Shown: positions 1-11,563 of the stretch, one piece after another
Layout of the letters: the number at the start of each line of letters is the position of its first letter
Numbering within the stretch: position 1 is the stretch's first letter
NCBI GenBank assembly: GCA_002270565.1
Contig: NQMI01000111.1
Coordinates: 29,039 to 93,038, forward strand
Direction: 5' to 3'
DNA: 64,000 bases
Source of the DNA: Stenocarpella maydis
Taxonomy: Eukaryota; Ascomycota; Sordariomycetes; Diaporthales; Diaporthaceae
The notes under the pieces: generated by a model
What the model was told of the DNA's origin: nothing
The model's input: the letters and a program-made list of their open reading frames with translations, nothing else
Database searches by the model: none
Program-made: the position numbers and the translations under genes

Positions 1-260
1 CCCCCAACCCATCAAGCCCCCCCTACTAAGGTATGTTCTCCCCGGGTCAAGCAAACAGTTTACACTCCTTTTGAACTCGTTATTCATGCACGAACTGCAT
101 CCTATCATACAAAAATACCGAAAAAAATAAATAGTGTCGGCCGTCTCTCCAGGGCGCCACGGCCCTGCCGATACAACCACCGCCCACTTGGTTGACTGTC
201 GTTCATTACTGACCAGCCCTCATCGCGCAGTGTCTTCAAGTGATCCTTCCATCCGTCGAA
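1..260 (+). promoter_or_regulatory. Upstream region and 5' leader of the poly(A)-binding protein gene
   Basis: No gene lies here. A stretch at about 106-134 is strongly A-rich (runs of 5 and 8 A) and sits about 130 nt before the start codon. Poly(A)-binding protein mRNAs of several eukaryotes carry A-rich leader tracts through which the protein represses its own translation, so this may be such an element; that is an inference from position and composition. The start context at 261 (AAATGG) is good. Confidence 0.4.
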
Positions 261-2564
261 ATGGCCGCCCCTGCTTCCCAAGCCGCTGTTGACCAGCTCG
301 CTGCTGATCTCGGCAACACCAGCCTCAACGGCTCCGACAAGAACCCCGCCGCCATCAACACCGCCGTCAACCCCTCTGAGGGCGCCGACGATGGCGCTGC
401 TCCTACCCCGAGCTCTGCCGCCCCTGGCAACCATGCCTCGTCCGCCTCCCTCTACGTCGGCGAGCTCGACCCCACCGTCACCGAGGCCATGCTCTTCGAG
501 CTCTTCTCCCAGATCGGCCCCGTCGCCTCCATCCGTGTCTGCCGTGATGCCGTCACCCGCCGCTCCCTCGGATACGCCTATGTCAACTACAACACCACCA
601 TTGATGGCGAGAAGGCCCTCGAGGAGCTCAACTACACCATCATCAAGGGCCGCCCCTGCCGCATTATGTGGTCCCAGCGTGACCCCGCCCTGCGCAAGAC
701 CGGCGCGGGAAATGTCTTCATCAAGAACCTCGACGTCGCCATCGACAACAAGGCCCTTCACGACACCTTTGCTGCCTTCGGCAACATCCTCAGCTGCAAG
801 GTCGCCCAGGACGAGCACGGAAACTCCAAGGGCTACGGTTTCGTCCACTACGAGACCGACGAGGCCGCCTCCCAGGCCATCAAGCACGTTAACGGCATGC
901 TTCTGAACGAGAAGAAGGTCTACGTCGGCCACCACATCCCCAAGAAGGACCGCCAGAGCAAGTTCGAGGAGATGAAGGCAAACTTCACAAATGTCTACGT
1001 CAAGAACATCCAGACCGACTGCACTGACGACGAGTTCCGTGAGCTGTTTGCCAAGTACGGCGACATCACCTCGGCTTCGCTTGCCCGCGACCAGGAGACC
1101 GGCAAGAATCGTGGTTTTGGTTTCGTCAACTTCACCACACACGAGGCCGCCTACAAGGCCGTCGAGGAGCTCAACGGCAAGGACTTCAAGGGCCAGGATC
1201 TCTACGTCGGACGCGCCCAGAAGAAGCACGAGCGTGAGGAGGAGCTCCGCAAGTCCTACGAGGCCGCCCGCATAGAGAAGGCCAGCAAGTACCAGGGTGT
1301 CAACCTGTACGTCAAGAACCTGAGCGACGACGTCGACGACGACAAGCTCCGTTCCATCTTCTCCGAGTTTGGCCCCATCACATCCGCCAAGGTCATGCGC
1401 GACGCGATCGAGACGAGCGACGAGCAGGAGGACAGTGAGGGCAAGGACAAGGAGAACAAGAAGGAGACCGAGGAGGCCTCGGGCGAGGACGAGTCCGGCG
1501 AGAAGAAGGCCGACAAGAAGACCGAGAAGAAGTTCGGCAAGAGCAAGGGCTTCGGCTTCGTGTGCTTCAGCAACCCCGACGATGCCACCAAGGCCGTTGC
1601 CGACATGAACCAGCGCATGATCGACGGCAAGCCCCTCTACGTCGCCCTGGCTCAGCGCAAGGACGTCCGCAAGTCCCAGCTTGAGGCTAGCATCCAGGCT
1701 CGGAACCAGATCAGGATGCAGCAGGCCGCTGCTGGCATGCCCGGCCACTTCATGCAGCAGCCACCCATCTTCTACGCTCCTGGTCAGCAAGGCGGCTTCC
1801 CCGCCGCTGGTGGGCGCGGCGCCATGCCATACCAGCTTGGCATGCCCATGCCTGGCGCTCAGGCCGGCCGTCAGGGCCAATTCCCCAACGCCTTCCCAGG
1901 CCAGCCTGGCGGCCGCGGCGGCATCCCCCCTCAGCAGATCCCTCCCAACATGTACGCCATGCCCGGAAACTTCCCTCCCGGAGGCTACCAGCAGCCTGGC
2001 AACCCTCAATTCATCCAGGCCCTCCAGCAGGTGCAGCACCAGGCTGCTGCTCTCGCCGGTGGCCGCGGTGTCCAGCCCGGCCGTGGGCCCATTCAAGGTA
2101 TGGGAGGCATTCCTGGAAACATCCAAGGTATGCCGAATACCTCACTCCCCGGTGCACCTAGACCCAGTCCCGCTAACACGTTAGAAGGTGGTCCAGGCCG
2201 TGGTAACATGGGCCGCCAAGGCTTCCCTCAGGGCGGTCGTGGCGCTCCACCCCAGATGGGCGGTGTCGCTGACCTGAGTCAGGCTTCGCTGCTTCAGGCT
2301 CAGGTCGCCTCCGCGCCTCCACCTCAGCAGAAGCAGATTCTGGGCGAGGCCATCTTCCCCAAGATCTCCAACCTCCAGCCTGAGCTGGCCGGCAAGATCA
2401 CCGGTATGCTCCTGGAGATGGACAACCAGGAGCTCATCAACCTCATCGATGATGACAACGCCTTGCGCGCCAAGGTTGACGAGGCCATGAACGTTTACGA
2501 CGAGTATGTCAAGAACCAGGGCGAGGATGGTGAGAAGGAGGACAAGGCGGAGCCCAAGGCCTAG
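261..2564 (+). CDS. PAB1: Polyadenylate-binding protein, cytoplasmic and nuclear (Pab1)
   Basis: This protein binds mRNA poly(A) tails and links them to translation initiation and deadenylation. The ATG at 261 is used; the open frame reaches only a GTG further upstream. The 767 residues hold four RRMs (about 60-140, 149-227, 242-322, 344-470) with RNP motifs such as GYGFVHY and GFGFVNF. A proline-, glycine- and glutamine-rich linker follows, then a PABC/MLLE domain near the C terminus ([27 protein letters not shown]). RRM4 is split by a charged Lys/Glu/Asp-rich insert of about 45 residues, which I recall from other filamentous fungal Pab1 proteins. A likely in-frame, stopless intron lies at 2128-2184 (57 nt, GTATGC donor, GCTAAC branch site, TTAG acceptor). 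Removing it gives 748 residues and joins IQ to EGGP in the linker, so the true protein may be the shorter form. Confidence 0.97.
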   Translation: MAAPASQAAVDQLAADLGNTSLNGSDKNPAAINTAVNPSEGADDGAAPTPSSAAPGNHASSASLYVGELDPTVTEAMLFELFSQIGPVASIRVCRDAVTRRSLGYAYVNYNTTIDGEKALEELNYTIIKGRPCRIMWSQRDPALRKTGAGNVFIKNLDVAIDNKALHDTFAAFGNILSCKVAQDEHGNSKGYGFVHYETDEAASQAIKHVNGMLLNEKKVYVGHHIPKKDRQSKFEEMKANFTNVYVKNIQTDCTDDEFRELFAKYGDITSASLARDQETGKNRGFGFVNFTTHEAAYKAVEELNGKDFKGQDLYVGRAQKKHEREEELRKSYEAARIEKASKYQGVNLYVKNLSDDVDDDKLRSIFSEFGPITSAKVMRDAIETSDEQEDSEGKDKENKKETEEASGEDESGEKKADKKTEKKFGKSKGFGFVCFSNPDDATKAVADMNQRMIDGKPLYVALAQRKDVRKSQLEASIQARNQIRMQQAAAGMPGHFMQQPPIFYAPGQQGGFPAAGGRGAMPYQLGMPMPGAQAGRQGQFPNAFPGQPGGRGGIPPQQIPPNMYAMPGNFPPGGYQQPGNPQFIQALQQVQHQAAALAGGRGVQPGRGPIQGMGGIPGNIQGMPNTSLPGAPRPSPANTLEGGPGRGNMGRQGFPQGGRGAPPQMGGVADLSQASLLQAQVASAPPPQQKQILGEAIFPKISNLQPELAGKITGMLLEMDNQELINLIDDDNALRAKVDEAMNVYDEYVKNQGEDGEKEDKAEPKA

Positions 2565-5017
2565 AGGGCCTGAGGGCGCACCACCCTTTGGTTCGGCCAT
2601 CACGAGCGCTTCTCAATATGATACCCTTGATTGTTTATCTTTCTCGATGATTCGCACGACTGTCTCCGGCGTCGATACCTCGCTTTCTACTGCCTCAGGT
2701 GGCTCTCACAAGGGAGCGGAATCTGATGACCAAAGTTATGACCCAAGGACCGTCTGCATCTTCTAGTCGGGTATCTCTGGTCGTTCTGAGGTGGCGCTAC
2801 TACGCATTCTTCGTGGACCATTTCATTATGTGCTTCACAGCGCTTGGGGAATGTACTCTGGTTCTGTACTTGGTTTTAAAGCAGTTATGCTTTTACCATG
2901 CATTGTTGAACGATCTTTTTTATTTTTTATTTTTTGCAGTCTCGAGGGACGACACACCCCGTCTTGGGATGATTAGGATGAACCCAGGTACACGAACTTG
3001 TGGGGCGGTCTCCCCGGTGGTTTTTGGCCGGCGTTAAAAGGTTCTTTCAGGTTGCTCGTTTTTGCCCACCAAGAGGGCTGCCACGCTAGGGCCCGATTTT
3101 TGAAGGTGGCCGAGCTTTGAGATGACAAAATACCCCCGTCGTCACTGGCCTGAGTATCGACTCGTTTTCGAGGCCGTGCGACTTTACGTCCATTTATCAA
3201 GGGAAAGAAAGGGACACGGAAGGGATGAGGAGGAGATGGAGGGTGGTACGGACATATGATGTTGATATCACTTCGTCCTCTTGGGATGGGGCAACGGGGC
3301 GGTAGGGGTTAGTCAGGTACAGCTATAAACCCCCGGAAAAGTTCTTGAACTCGTTTGATCGGATCTCTGATGATGCTCCTGAGTGATATGTGCCCAGTTG
3401 AAAGTCGCGACTCTGACACAAGCTCTGGCGGGCATGAGTGCTCTGTGTGCGAAACGTCTGACTCCTACCCCTAAGAGAACTGTTCAGCTTCGTGCGATGT
3501 CTCCCGTCCAGCCTACTCAATGGGTCGACGCGCCAGCGGAGGCGGTCAGGATAGATCATGATGTTCCCTTCGGGGCGCACGCGCGCACATGCCCACACAA
3601 ACACCTACGAGCACCGATGGACAAGGGAGGAGTGAACTCATGAAAATGCGGTTGGTAATGGACTAATTGACCAGGACTTGGGAATACGTGCTCTACAAAA
3701 CGGATATGCTCAAATACACCCCACACCCACCCGTTCGCCCCAGCCCCCCCTCCTCCCCTTCTCTCTTTCCATACACACACGTTTCCCATACTGCATGTTA
3801 CCCGACTTCTGCTCTCCCAGGAGGCCAGGCACGCACGCACGCACGCACGCTACCCCCCCACCTGGCTCCTCCTCTCTGCCCTTGTTCTTCTTTCCCTTGT
3901 GATCCACCCTCTGGCCCCGCGCCCTGCTGGCTACTCCCGGCGCCGCCTCGTGATTGATGATGATGGTGATGATGATGGTGATGATGATGGTGATGATGAT
4001 GGTGATGATGATGAGTCGCCCGGCCTGGAGGATCTGCGTAGGGGAACCTGAGCGTGTCCCCTTTCCTCCACGGGGCGAGGTGACACGGGGTCGTGTCGCT
4101 GCGGCGCCGTTTCCTGCGGCTGTGTTGGGACGACAGTGGCTTTGGGGGCAGGAGGGCCTGTAGGGGGGGGGGGGTTGAGAATATAGTGTCGTGGCTTGGG
4201 GCTGGGCTGGTCCGGTGAGAGGGAGTGTGAAAGAGGTGCCCAAAGTGGCCATGTGTCGCCAAGGTTGGTGCCGTGGTTTCTGGGTGACTTTGAATATGCC
4301 TGGAAGGTTTCTATTTCGGCCACATGGGTGACTTTCGTGTTTTAGAGCGCTTGCCTGAGCTCACGGAGAGACGGGGGGGAAATCGTGTCCATTATTTGAT
4401 TGATACTAGAACAGCGGACACCAAGTGATCAAGCTGGCGGCTCCATTCACCAGGATTCTCATCCCTATCGGACGAGATTGAGTTGGTCACGGAGCTTGTT
4501 GATTACCTGGCCGTTTGTTGGCATGGGTGAAGATGGCCGAAGCAGCGCTTCACACGAGGCAGTGACTCCAGGACGGGCCACTTTACTCAGAATGAGGCCT
4601 GACGGTGTCCTCTGCAGAGCCCGATCCTACATGTTATTACTGCAGCAGTCAGAAGCTCGGCGAGGCGAGTTCAAAGAGCGCAGTTTGCGCGCTCCAGTCT
4701 TCCTTGCGACACAGCTTGAGGCCGGGTCAGTATAAATCGCCAATCTGCTGCAAGTACTGCAGTGCGAGACTCGTGGGCGGCTTACTGTGAGTCTCAATCC
4801 ATGCCACTCCCTGCCAGAATAAATGCCGTCTCCCAGCGAGGCCTCGAAAGGCCAATTCGCCCTGTCGTGGGCGGCGGCACTCAGGTCCAAAATTCGCAGG
4901 AGGCCGGGTGCCATGCTAATTCGGCAACCATCCAGGCTGGCGCCTCCTTGGCCCCCTTCAATGGTGTCCATGATCGTCAATATCCTGAGAATATTCCAAC
5001 TCAAGGGTGGGGCATCT
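2565..5017. other. Intergenic region, no supported gene
   Basis: This stretch holds the 3' end of the PABP transcript unit (T-rich tract near 2918-2936) and then about 2 kb without a convincing coding frame. It contains simple repeats: an ACGC run at about 3832-3850 and a TGATGG/TGATGA run at about 3954-4012. A TATAAATC-like box at about 4732 has no recognisable gene downstream on the plus strand. Short open frames are present, but none shows conserved motifs or splice partners. Confidence 0.5.
3954..4012. repeat. TGATGATGG-type trinucleotide microsatellite
   Basis: About 60 bases consist of repeated TGA/TGG units in a nine-base higher period (GATGATGGT). On the minus strand one frame reads as a run of about 20 histidines, which is a by-product of the repeat. 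No gene model supports translation. Confidence 0.85.
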
Positions 5018-6927
5018 CTACTCCCCGATGGGCTTCTGCTCAATTAGCCTGTCCCTGCCGACGCTGCCGCCGTAGAGCATCTCCATGAGCTTGCCCTTCT
5101 GGCGGGTCCGCACGCCCTCGAGGTAGACGCCGACGTCCTCAAGCCCGCGGATCTGCTCGCCGACGGTGAGGGTGGACGAGTTGACGCTCCGCACGAGGGG
5201 GCTGACGAGCTTGCGGCGCAGCGACTCGAGGTTGGCCTTGAGGGCGAGCAGCTTGTGGTTGTGCTCGACGAGGATGCCCTTGTTGCGCACCGTCTTCTCG
5301 CGCACGTTCTGCAGCAGCAGGCGGTTGCTCTCGTACTTCTTGACGTCGCTCGCGCGCGGGCCAAGGATCTTGGTCCACAGTGACGACAGCTGGTCCGCGT
5401 GGATCTCGTCCTGCGCGTTGGACTCGCGCACCACCGTGCGCGCCAGGTTGAGGAACTGGTGGTCGATGCTCTCGAACAGCCCGAAGAGCGCAAGGCTGTG
5501 CTGCAGCTCGTTGTTGATGGCCTCCTCCAGGACTGCTAGGAACTCGTTGAACGTGCGCTGCAGTGTCTGGCGCGTGCGCTGCGGGTTGGACATGCCGAAG
5601 ACTGACGTCGCGATGGCGCCGATGCGGGTCGGTGTGCCGGCGGGCGTCTCGAGCACACCGGCCGTGGTGAGGATCGTGTGAATATTGTCAAAGGCAGATG
5701 TCAGAGGCGGTGAAGGGAGAGAGGCCACCTGGGAGAGTTCGCGACGGGCCCAGTCCATGACAATTAGGATACTGGATTATACACATTAGCCTGCAGTGGA
5801 GACAGAATTAGCAGCAAGGACTCGGATTACCTGTCAATGTCCCCATCGACGTTGGCGAAGAACTTGGTCAGCTCGATAGCCAGCGTCTTAAGACTGTCAC
5901 TTAGCTCGTCAAGCTCCTTGACAATGATGGGTGCGCTGGTCAGGTTGCTGCTCCGCACGCTCTCACCGAGGTCCCACACCGCGACACCGGTCGCCTGCAG
6001 ATCACCGACCTGCGCGACACCATGCTCGCTGTAGTAAATCAGCGGCTCAAAGCTCCGCGCAATGCCAGCGACCTTGACGAGGTCAGGGACGGGGCGGCCG
6101 TAGGCAGGCTGGAACAAGGCGCGCCCAGCCGATATCGACAGCAACGCGACGACCGCGGACACGATTATGGAAGACCAGCTCTTGGTGACGAGGCCGTAGG
6201 CCCTGCGCACGAGGTTGATGGCGGCCTCTATGGGCTCTGACCGCTGCTGGACCTCTGCGCGGACGGCAAAGCGGATATCTAAAACAAGGGTCAGTTAGTC
6301 AAATGTCCACCTCCCGCGAGATCAGGGAAACATGCAGTTCTCAGGATCGTCTTTCTGGGGCAGTGCGGCGAGGGTCGCCTTCATGTCCTCCACGGAGGGC
6401 TCTTCGCTCTTAATGCGAACCTCCCCATTCCCAATGACACCCGCTGCCGACTTTGCATTTGCGCCCACGTTGCCATTGGCAGTGGTGCCGCTGAAGCGCG
6501 GACCCCTGTAGTCGGCCTCCGGGCTCCTCTCCTTCTCGGGGCTCATGCTCCCGTCGGGCAGTCTGGTGCGGATGGCGGCGGCAAGGATGTCGTCGTCGTC
6601 GCAGCAGTCCTCGTCCATGCTATCGTATGCCGGGCTGGACTCCCTGCTGCGGAAGTGGGGCGGAAGGCCGCCGTATCCCAGGAGGTTGTCGCCCTTGCGC
6701 CAGAAGCCGCTGCTCTTATCGCCGTTTTCTAGGCGCCTCCAGGCTGGAGGGCTGTAGCCACCTGCGGAGGCCGTCGAGTTTTCCATCTCGCTCAGGTCCG
6801 CCTCTGTGTCGCTCTTGAGGAATCCGCTGTGGGTCGAGGGGTAGCGAAGAAAAGGCGGAGGCGAGCGACTGACCGATTCGAAGTCGTGCAGAGAGGCGTC
6901 CAGGTGATCTCGAGGGTCGAACGGCAT
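5018..6927 (-). CDS. Conserved fungal single-pass membrane protein of unknown function
   Basis: Three exons are inferred: 6927-6336, 6278-5831 and 5771-5018, giving 597 residues. The N-terminal half is hydrophilic and probably disordered (SPPPF, SDTEADLSEME, SPPAWRR), resembling hypothetical proteins I recall from other fungi. A single hydrophobic segment follows (about 231-250, IIVSAVVALLSISAG). The C-terminal 340 residues are helical, with coiled-coil-like Leu/Glu spacing and no catalytic motif I recognise. Intron 2 (5830-5772) has a GTAATC donor and CAG acceptor. Intron 1 (6335-6279) only keeps frame if the donor is GC (T|GCATGT), joining PEN-Y-IRFAVRAEVQQR; the nearby GT donor shifts the frame. 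The ATG at 6927 was chosen because the MPFDPRDH start fits my memory of the family; an open frame continues upstream. Confidence 0.75.
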
Positions 6928-7441
6928 CACTGTCGCGCTTGTTGTCCCTGTGCTTGTTCTCCTTCTCCTTCGCTTGATCGCTCTCGCCGGTCCTGTTCTT
7001 GGCGACGGTCCTCCTTGTGGCGCGCAAGACTATGCGCGATGCTGGTGCTGACCTGAGTCGGCTGTCCTCGAGTGCGAGCGTCGCGCGGGGCTGGGGAAGG
7101 CCTTCGGTCAGCGGCGGGTGGTCGCGCAGCTCGATTGGGTCGCGCGCGGTGTTGCGACTCCAGTAGGGGTACCACCAGGCGGTGTTGTAGTCGAAGTACG
7201 AGGCAAATCGACTGGGGTAGTCGCTGGGGGGGTGGGCGGCGACGTTGTCGCCGTAGCACTGGTGCCTGGAGAGTGATGTGGTTTTCTCGGTAGGCCTCGC
7301 GCCGCGGAATGGCAGAGGCGGGAGGTACAGGGCAAGGAAGACGAGGGCGATGGTGAAGATGGCGAGGGCTGTGCTTGGTGCGATAGTCACACTCACTAGG
7401 CTGAGGCTGACGTTGTTGTTGACAGTCACAAGCGACTGCAT
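6716..7441 (-). CDS. Possible small membrane protein or upstream exon (uncertain)
   Basis: An open frame from an ATG at 7441 starts MQSLVTVNN and soon has a strong hydrophobic segment (about residues 17-40, ALAIFTIALVFLALYLPPL). A Trp/Tyr-rich stretch (YFDYNTAWWYPYWSRN) and a charged Lys/Arg/Glu tail follow. The segment up to about 6950 looks protein-like. The frame then runs to 6716, overlapping the first exon of the 5018-6927 gene in a different frame on the same strand. A GTGAGT lies near 7395 and a GTCAGC near 7050, but I found no splice pair that joins it in phase to the downstream gene. It may be an upstream open frame, an independent short gene, or an unrecognised 5' exon. Confidence 0.25.
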   Translation of the reverse strand: MQSLVTVNNNVSLSLVSVTIAPSTALAIFTIALVFLALYLPPLPFRGARPTEKTTSLSRHQCYGDNVAAHPPSDYPSRFASYFDYNTAWWYPYWSRNTARDPIELRDHPPLTEGLPQPRATLALEDSRLRSAPASRIVLRATRRTVAKNRTGESDQAKEKENKHRDNKRDSDAVRPSRSPGRLSARLRIGQSLASAFSSLPLDPQRIPQERHRGGPERDGKLDGLRRWLQPSSLEAPRKRR

Positions 7442-10400
7442 TGAGTGCCTCGCGGGGTGTCTGGCACGGCGAGGGGCAGATAGGGAGGGAGGGAGTGGGC
7501 TAGGTAGACGGATAATATGGATATGATGCAAGATAGGGCGACGGGCGGGTGGCGCGGGACACAAGAAGGGGGAGCTGAGGGCAAAGAGGGTGGACAAAGA
7601 TGGTGGGGGGGGTGCGATGAGTAGTTTGAAGAGGCAGAGCAGGCAGATGTGCGATAGTTCTTGGTTGGTCTGCTGTTCCGAGTCACAATGGGGATGACGT
7701 TGTCCACCGCTTCTTCTGGCGACAGCAGGGCGAGACTGAGGGAGAGGGAGGAGGAGATGATGCCGATAGTGCGGCTGTCGCGACGGGCTCTGAGTGGTCT
7801 GTCTGGTGTTTGTGGTCGGATGTGGCGGACAGAAGCTAGAGCCAGGCCGGAGAAAGCCCGGGTGATGTGATGGGTAAGGTAAGGTAGGGTTGAGGCTATT
7901 CCAGCAGGTCGGTATTGATGGGATGGATGGATGATACTGAGTGATCTGTGATGGTCATGCGGATCAGGATCAAGGGATTGCGACAAACAAACGTCAAAGC
8001 GGAGCGAGCGCAGTGCAATGATAGTGCAGTTCAGCAGCAGGTGGTGAAAGAGGTGAGGTTAAGGAAGTGGAGAGGGAATGGGTGGGGGGGGGGGTGGGAG
8101 TGGATGGGAATGCGGATATGGGTAGGGATGTGGACATCAACTGGTGGATGGATGATGTGGATGTGGACGGATGGGATGTGGTTTAGTGTAGTCCGTAGTG
8201 TAGGGGAGGCAGTGCATATGCCATGCCATCTGGTTCTTTTCCCATCTGCTGTCCTGCAAACCAAACTGTAAGTTGTAGGCTGTAGTACACTACGGAGTAG
8301 TGACTGACCGTGTTTACATGTATATCTAATACATACTCCGTACACAAATATCCGTGCGGATGAGCATATTGATAAATATAATAGACAACTGGACTACAAA
8401 CGGCAACCAAAGCTATGTGATGTCAATCATTCATACACACACACACACACACATAAAGTTTGGATATGCATTCAGATCGGCAGCTCGACTTTGGATGGAT
8501 GAGACTCTTGGGGCAGAAACGGGATTGAGGGCGGACATCAAGGTGTGTGTGTGTGGGAGTGGGAGGGGGGGGGGGAGGGGAGGAAGGGGGGTGCCCGTCT
8601 CTCTCGCCATGCAAAATGGAGGGGCTGGTGGGCTAGACATGGCCTCCCATCCCTGGCTCCATGCAGTCCCAGTGCGCTCCAATGCAAGGGAGAGAGAGAG
8701 CGGTCGTTTGGGAGGCCACGTCCCTGGCCAATCAGCCTCGACCGTGGTCCATCCTCGCGACCTATTATCAACCCCACCGTGTGTGCGGTGTATGATGTTG
8801 TGTGTGTGTACGTATGTACTATGTGTGTCTTCCGTCCCGTCTTCCATCTAGAGATCATGCATCCCCCCCCAAATTGCCGTCTGTCCCCTCCGTCTTTCTC
8901 CTCTTTCCCCATATCTGCCACACACACAGACACATGTCTAGCCACTCTCAACGTGAACAAGTCCCTTGTCCAGCCTGTCTCGCCGAGCTTTCCCCTTGTT
9001 TCTACCTGATATTGATCTCCCACATAGCGGCGGGTTCCTGAGACATGTCTGTTGTTGGTCGGGTCCGCGCTGCTCCATCTGTCCATGTTTATGTATGTAC
9101 CTAGGTATGTATGTATGTATGTATGTACGGAGTATGTACATGTGTCCCGTCATACACGCACCCCCTCGACCGGACTTGATTATCAGACCGCTTCCCGCAC
9201 CTATGTCTGTCTGTTCGAGAAGCCGAGTGGCCCTGCTGGGGGGACCCAACGGATCGAGACCTGCGAACCCAAACACATGCAAGCACTCAACCTAACCCAC
9301 CTCGAACTGCCCTGCCAGCATGCAGACAGTATGTCCGATGCAGCTGCAGTTCCTCCCCCCGTCTCCCTGATCTCACACGTGCAACTCGATCCTCCGCCTG
9401 TTGCTTCTATAGTGTACATATTGCTCAAGACCCCCCACGGTCCCACTCCCTCCCGACTGCAGCCCAGTCCACAGAACCCACCTCGTCTGTCCACCTGACA
9501 GCATGCAGGGAGATCCACTGGATCGTTGGGGAAAGGGGGGGGCCGATTGATCACCCACTAAGAACAACATCTCGTGTCTGCCTGTGAGCCCTATGCGTAA
9601 CCATGCTGGGCACACTCCTCGGGCTGGGCAGACTGCACCCGTTGTTGCCGCTTGGTTTCCTGCGTAGAAGAGACAGGCCGAAATACGACAGCAAGTAGTT
9701 CCTGGCATCCGAAGATGTTGGAAGATGGTTGTAACGTTAAGTGTTTGGTGGCCTATGTACTACTGATATTAAAACCCTTAACTTACATCTCCCTAGTGCA
9801 CTCCGTATGAGATTCTGGTGCCAATATGCGCAAACAACACTCCCCTCGCCATCCCATCCCGCCGGCAAATCCTTGGGCTGCAAGGTTCAGCCATGGACCC
9901 TTCATGCAACACGTAGCGCTGCATGCATACAGCAACCTTGCCCTACCACCCTCCATCCCCTCCTCCTCCTCCCCTGGTCTGCTCGCTTTGCTGATGGGCC
10001 AGGCACCTGACTGGACATCTGACGACTGACTGTGCAGATGAGCGCAGGCGATAAGGATCACGTTGCTGATAGCTGACTCTTGCACTGATAGCCAGCCAGC
10101 CCCTAGCGGAGAAGCGACGTCATCGTGAAAGGGAGGAAACGGGGTGGAGTTGCTCGGTACGAAGGACCCTAGTGTACACAGTATGCACATGTTCCCTTCC
10201 CTCCTGCCTGCGACCTTGCCACGCCAACCCGGACACTTGCAGTACAGTTTGTATCGTACCTGCTTCTTGTCCGCGCTGCCTTGCCCGGCCGCCAGGTTCG
10301 CCCGCTCCCGGCTTGCAATTTGCCTGAGGTCTATACCTGCGTGGCCGGCCATTTTGATGGCAGCTCACTCTATAGTGTGAGCGTACTCCGGCTTGCGACT

Positions 10401-11563
10401 CACGGTAAGTCCAGAAAACGTGACAGTGGGTATCCATAGAGGGCGTACCTAGGTAAGTAATTATCACACATGTTATCTCGCCCTAGATGACTGATCATTG
10501 GCCAGGACCAACGTCTCTAGACCCTCCTGTAGAGCTGCCGCGAGAAGAATATCGGGCAGCAGAAAACAATAGTGAAAGGGCGACTTTATGCTCCATTCCA
10601 GGGAAGTATCTATTGCGCTGGCAGCCTCGACTGGGGGATGTTGTTACCTGGGCGGGAGCAGTGCTCTCTTGAGCTAGCTTTGATATCAGGAATGAGGCCG
10701 TAGTTACCTGGGGGGCTAAGTGATTCCCCAGCACATCACAGCGAAGATCTGAGATTTGGTCCCGCCGAGGAAAGGTTATCTCTGGCAGCTGACAGGGGGT
10801 TGCACGCCAAAGCCGACGTCGTTTCTGGAGACCGTGGTCGATTTCGTAGGCATATTCCGCTTTTATGCATCAAGCAGGAAATCGCAACGTGGAGCCGTCT
10901 CCATTTACAAGCACACTGCGGCCTCATGTAAAGAATTTTGAATCAACCGGCATTTGGGGCTCTGCACAGTCCGGGGTAACCAGCAGGGGGCCGACTCACT
11001 ATCCCGGAGGATAGTGATGTTTTGACTACCCCGTCGGCTAACACCCTCAACGCAGCACGACGGTCTGAAATGGCGAAATGGCGATATATATAACGTCATC
11101 CCTTTTTGTGTCTGAGTACAATTAAGAATACTCGTCATCTAGAGGTGGAGGCATCTGCCGGTCTTAGCTCGCATTCTCTTCGCATTTCCAGTGCATAATT
11201 TGGTTACGGTATACGTGAGAGGACTTTTACGCCGAGGTGATCGGCGGCGGGTGGCCCGTCACTGGACTCCCGAGCCCCGGACTCAGCACCGAAATCGCCT
11301 AGTGCTGACCGGGGAGCCGGAACGGCCCTCAAAACTAAGAAGAGGCAAAAGGAGATGGTCCCAGTAGTACGAAATGAGGTTGCAAAGCCAAGGCCGTTGG
11401 ACCAGTCCACTTGGTGGCGGACCTTGATATCTGGCCGTGTCGAACAAATCATAAAGTGTGATGCCCACCAGGGCGGCTCCAGGGCCTGACACGGCTCTGC
11501 TCTGGTATGTGATATCTGCCTGTCTGTGGCTGGCTTCTGGAAAGCAGTCAATACTGATCCGTC
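7442..11563. other. Long intergenic region with microsatellites
   Basis: About 4.1 kb has no gene I can support. It holds a CA run (about 8433-8453), G-rich runs (about 8085-8095, 8565-8590), a TATG run (about 9091-9126) and several palindromic motifs: TACGGAGTA at 8291 and 9126, its complement TACTCCGTA at 8334, and TACCTAGGTA at 9098 and 10446. A TATATATAA tract near 11085 is about 470 nt before the FAD oxidoreductase start and could belong to its promoter. Open frames up to 189 codons here lack motifs and skip between repeat tracts. Confidence 0.5.

Noticed and set aside
105..2126. 673-codon open frame antisense to the PABP gene
   Set aside because: It arises because the PABP codons mostly end in C, which leaves the opposite strand free of stops. 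Its product is repetitive Leu/Val/Gly/Asp with no domain, while the sense frame is a full PABP.
3798..4262. Minus-strand frame with a run of about 20 histidines
   Set aside because: The histidines come from the TGATGG microsatellite, and the neighbouring frames give similar low-complexity runs. No start, splice or domain evidence.
9783..10352. 189-codon minus-strand frame in the 7.4-11.6 kb gap
   Set aside because: Mixed Cys/Trp-rich composition without motif, overlaps equally long frames on the other strand, and no splice partners.
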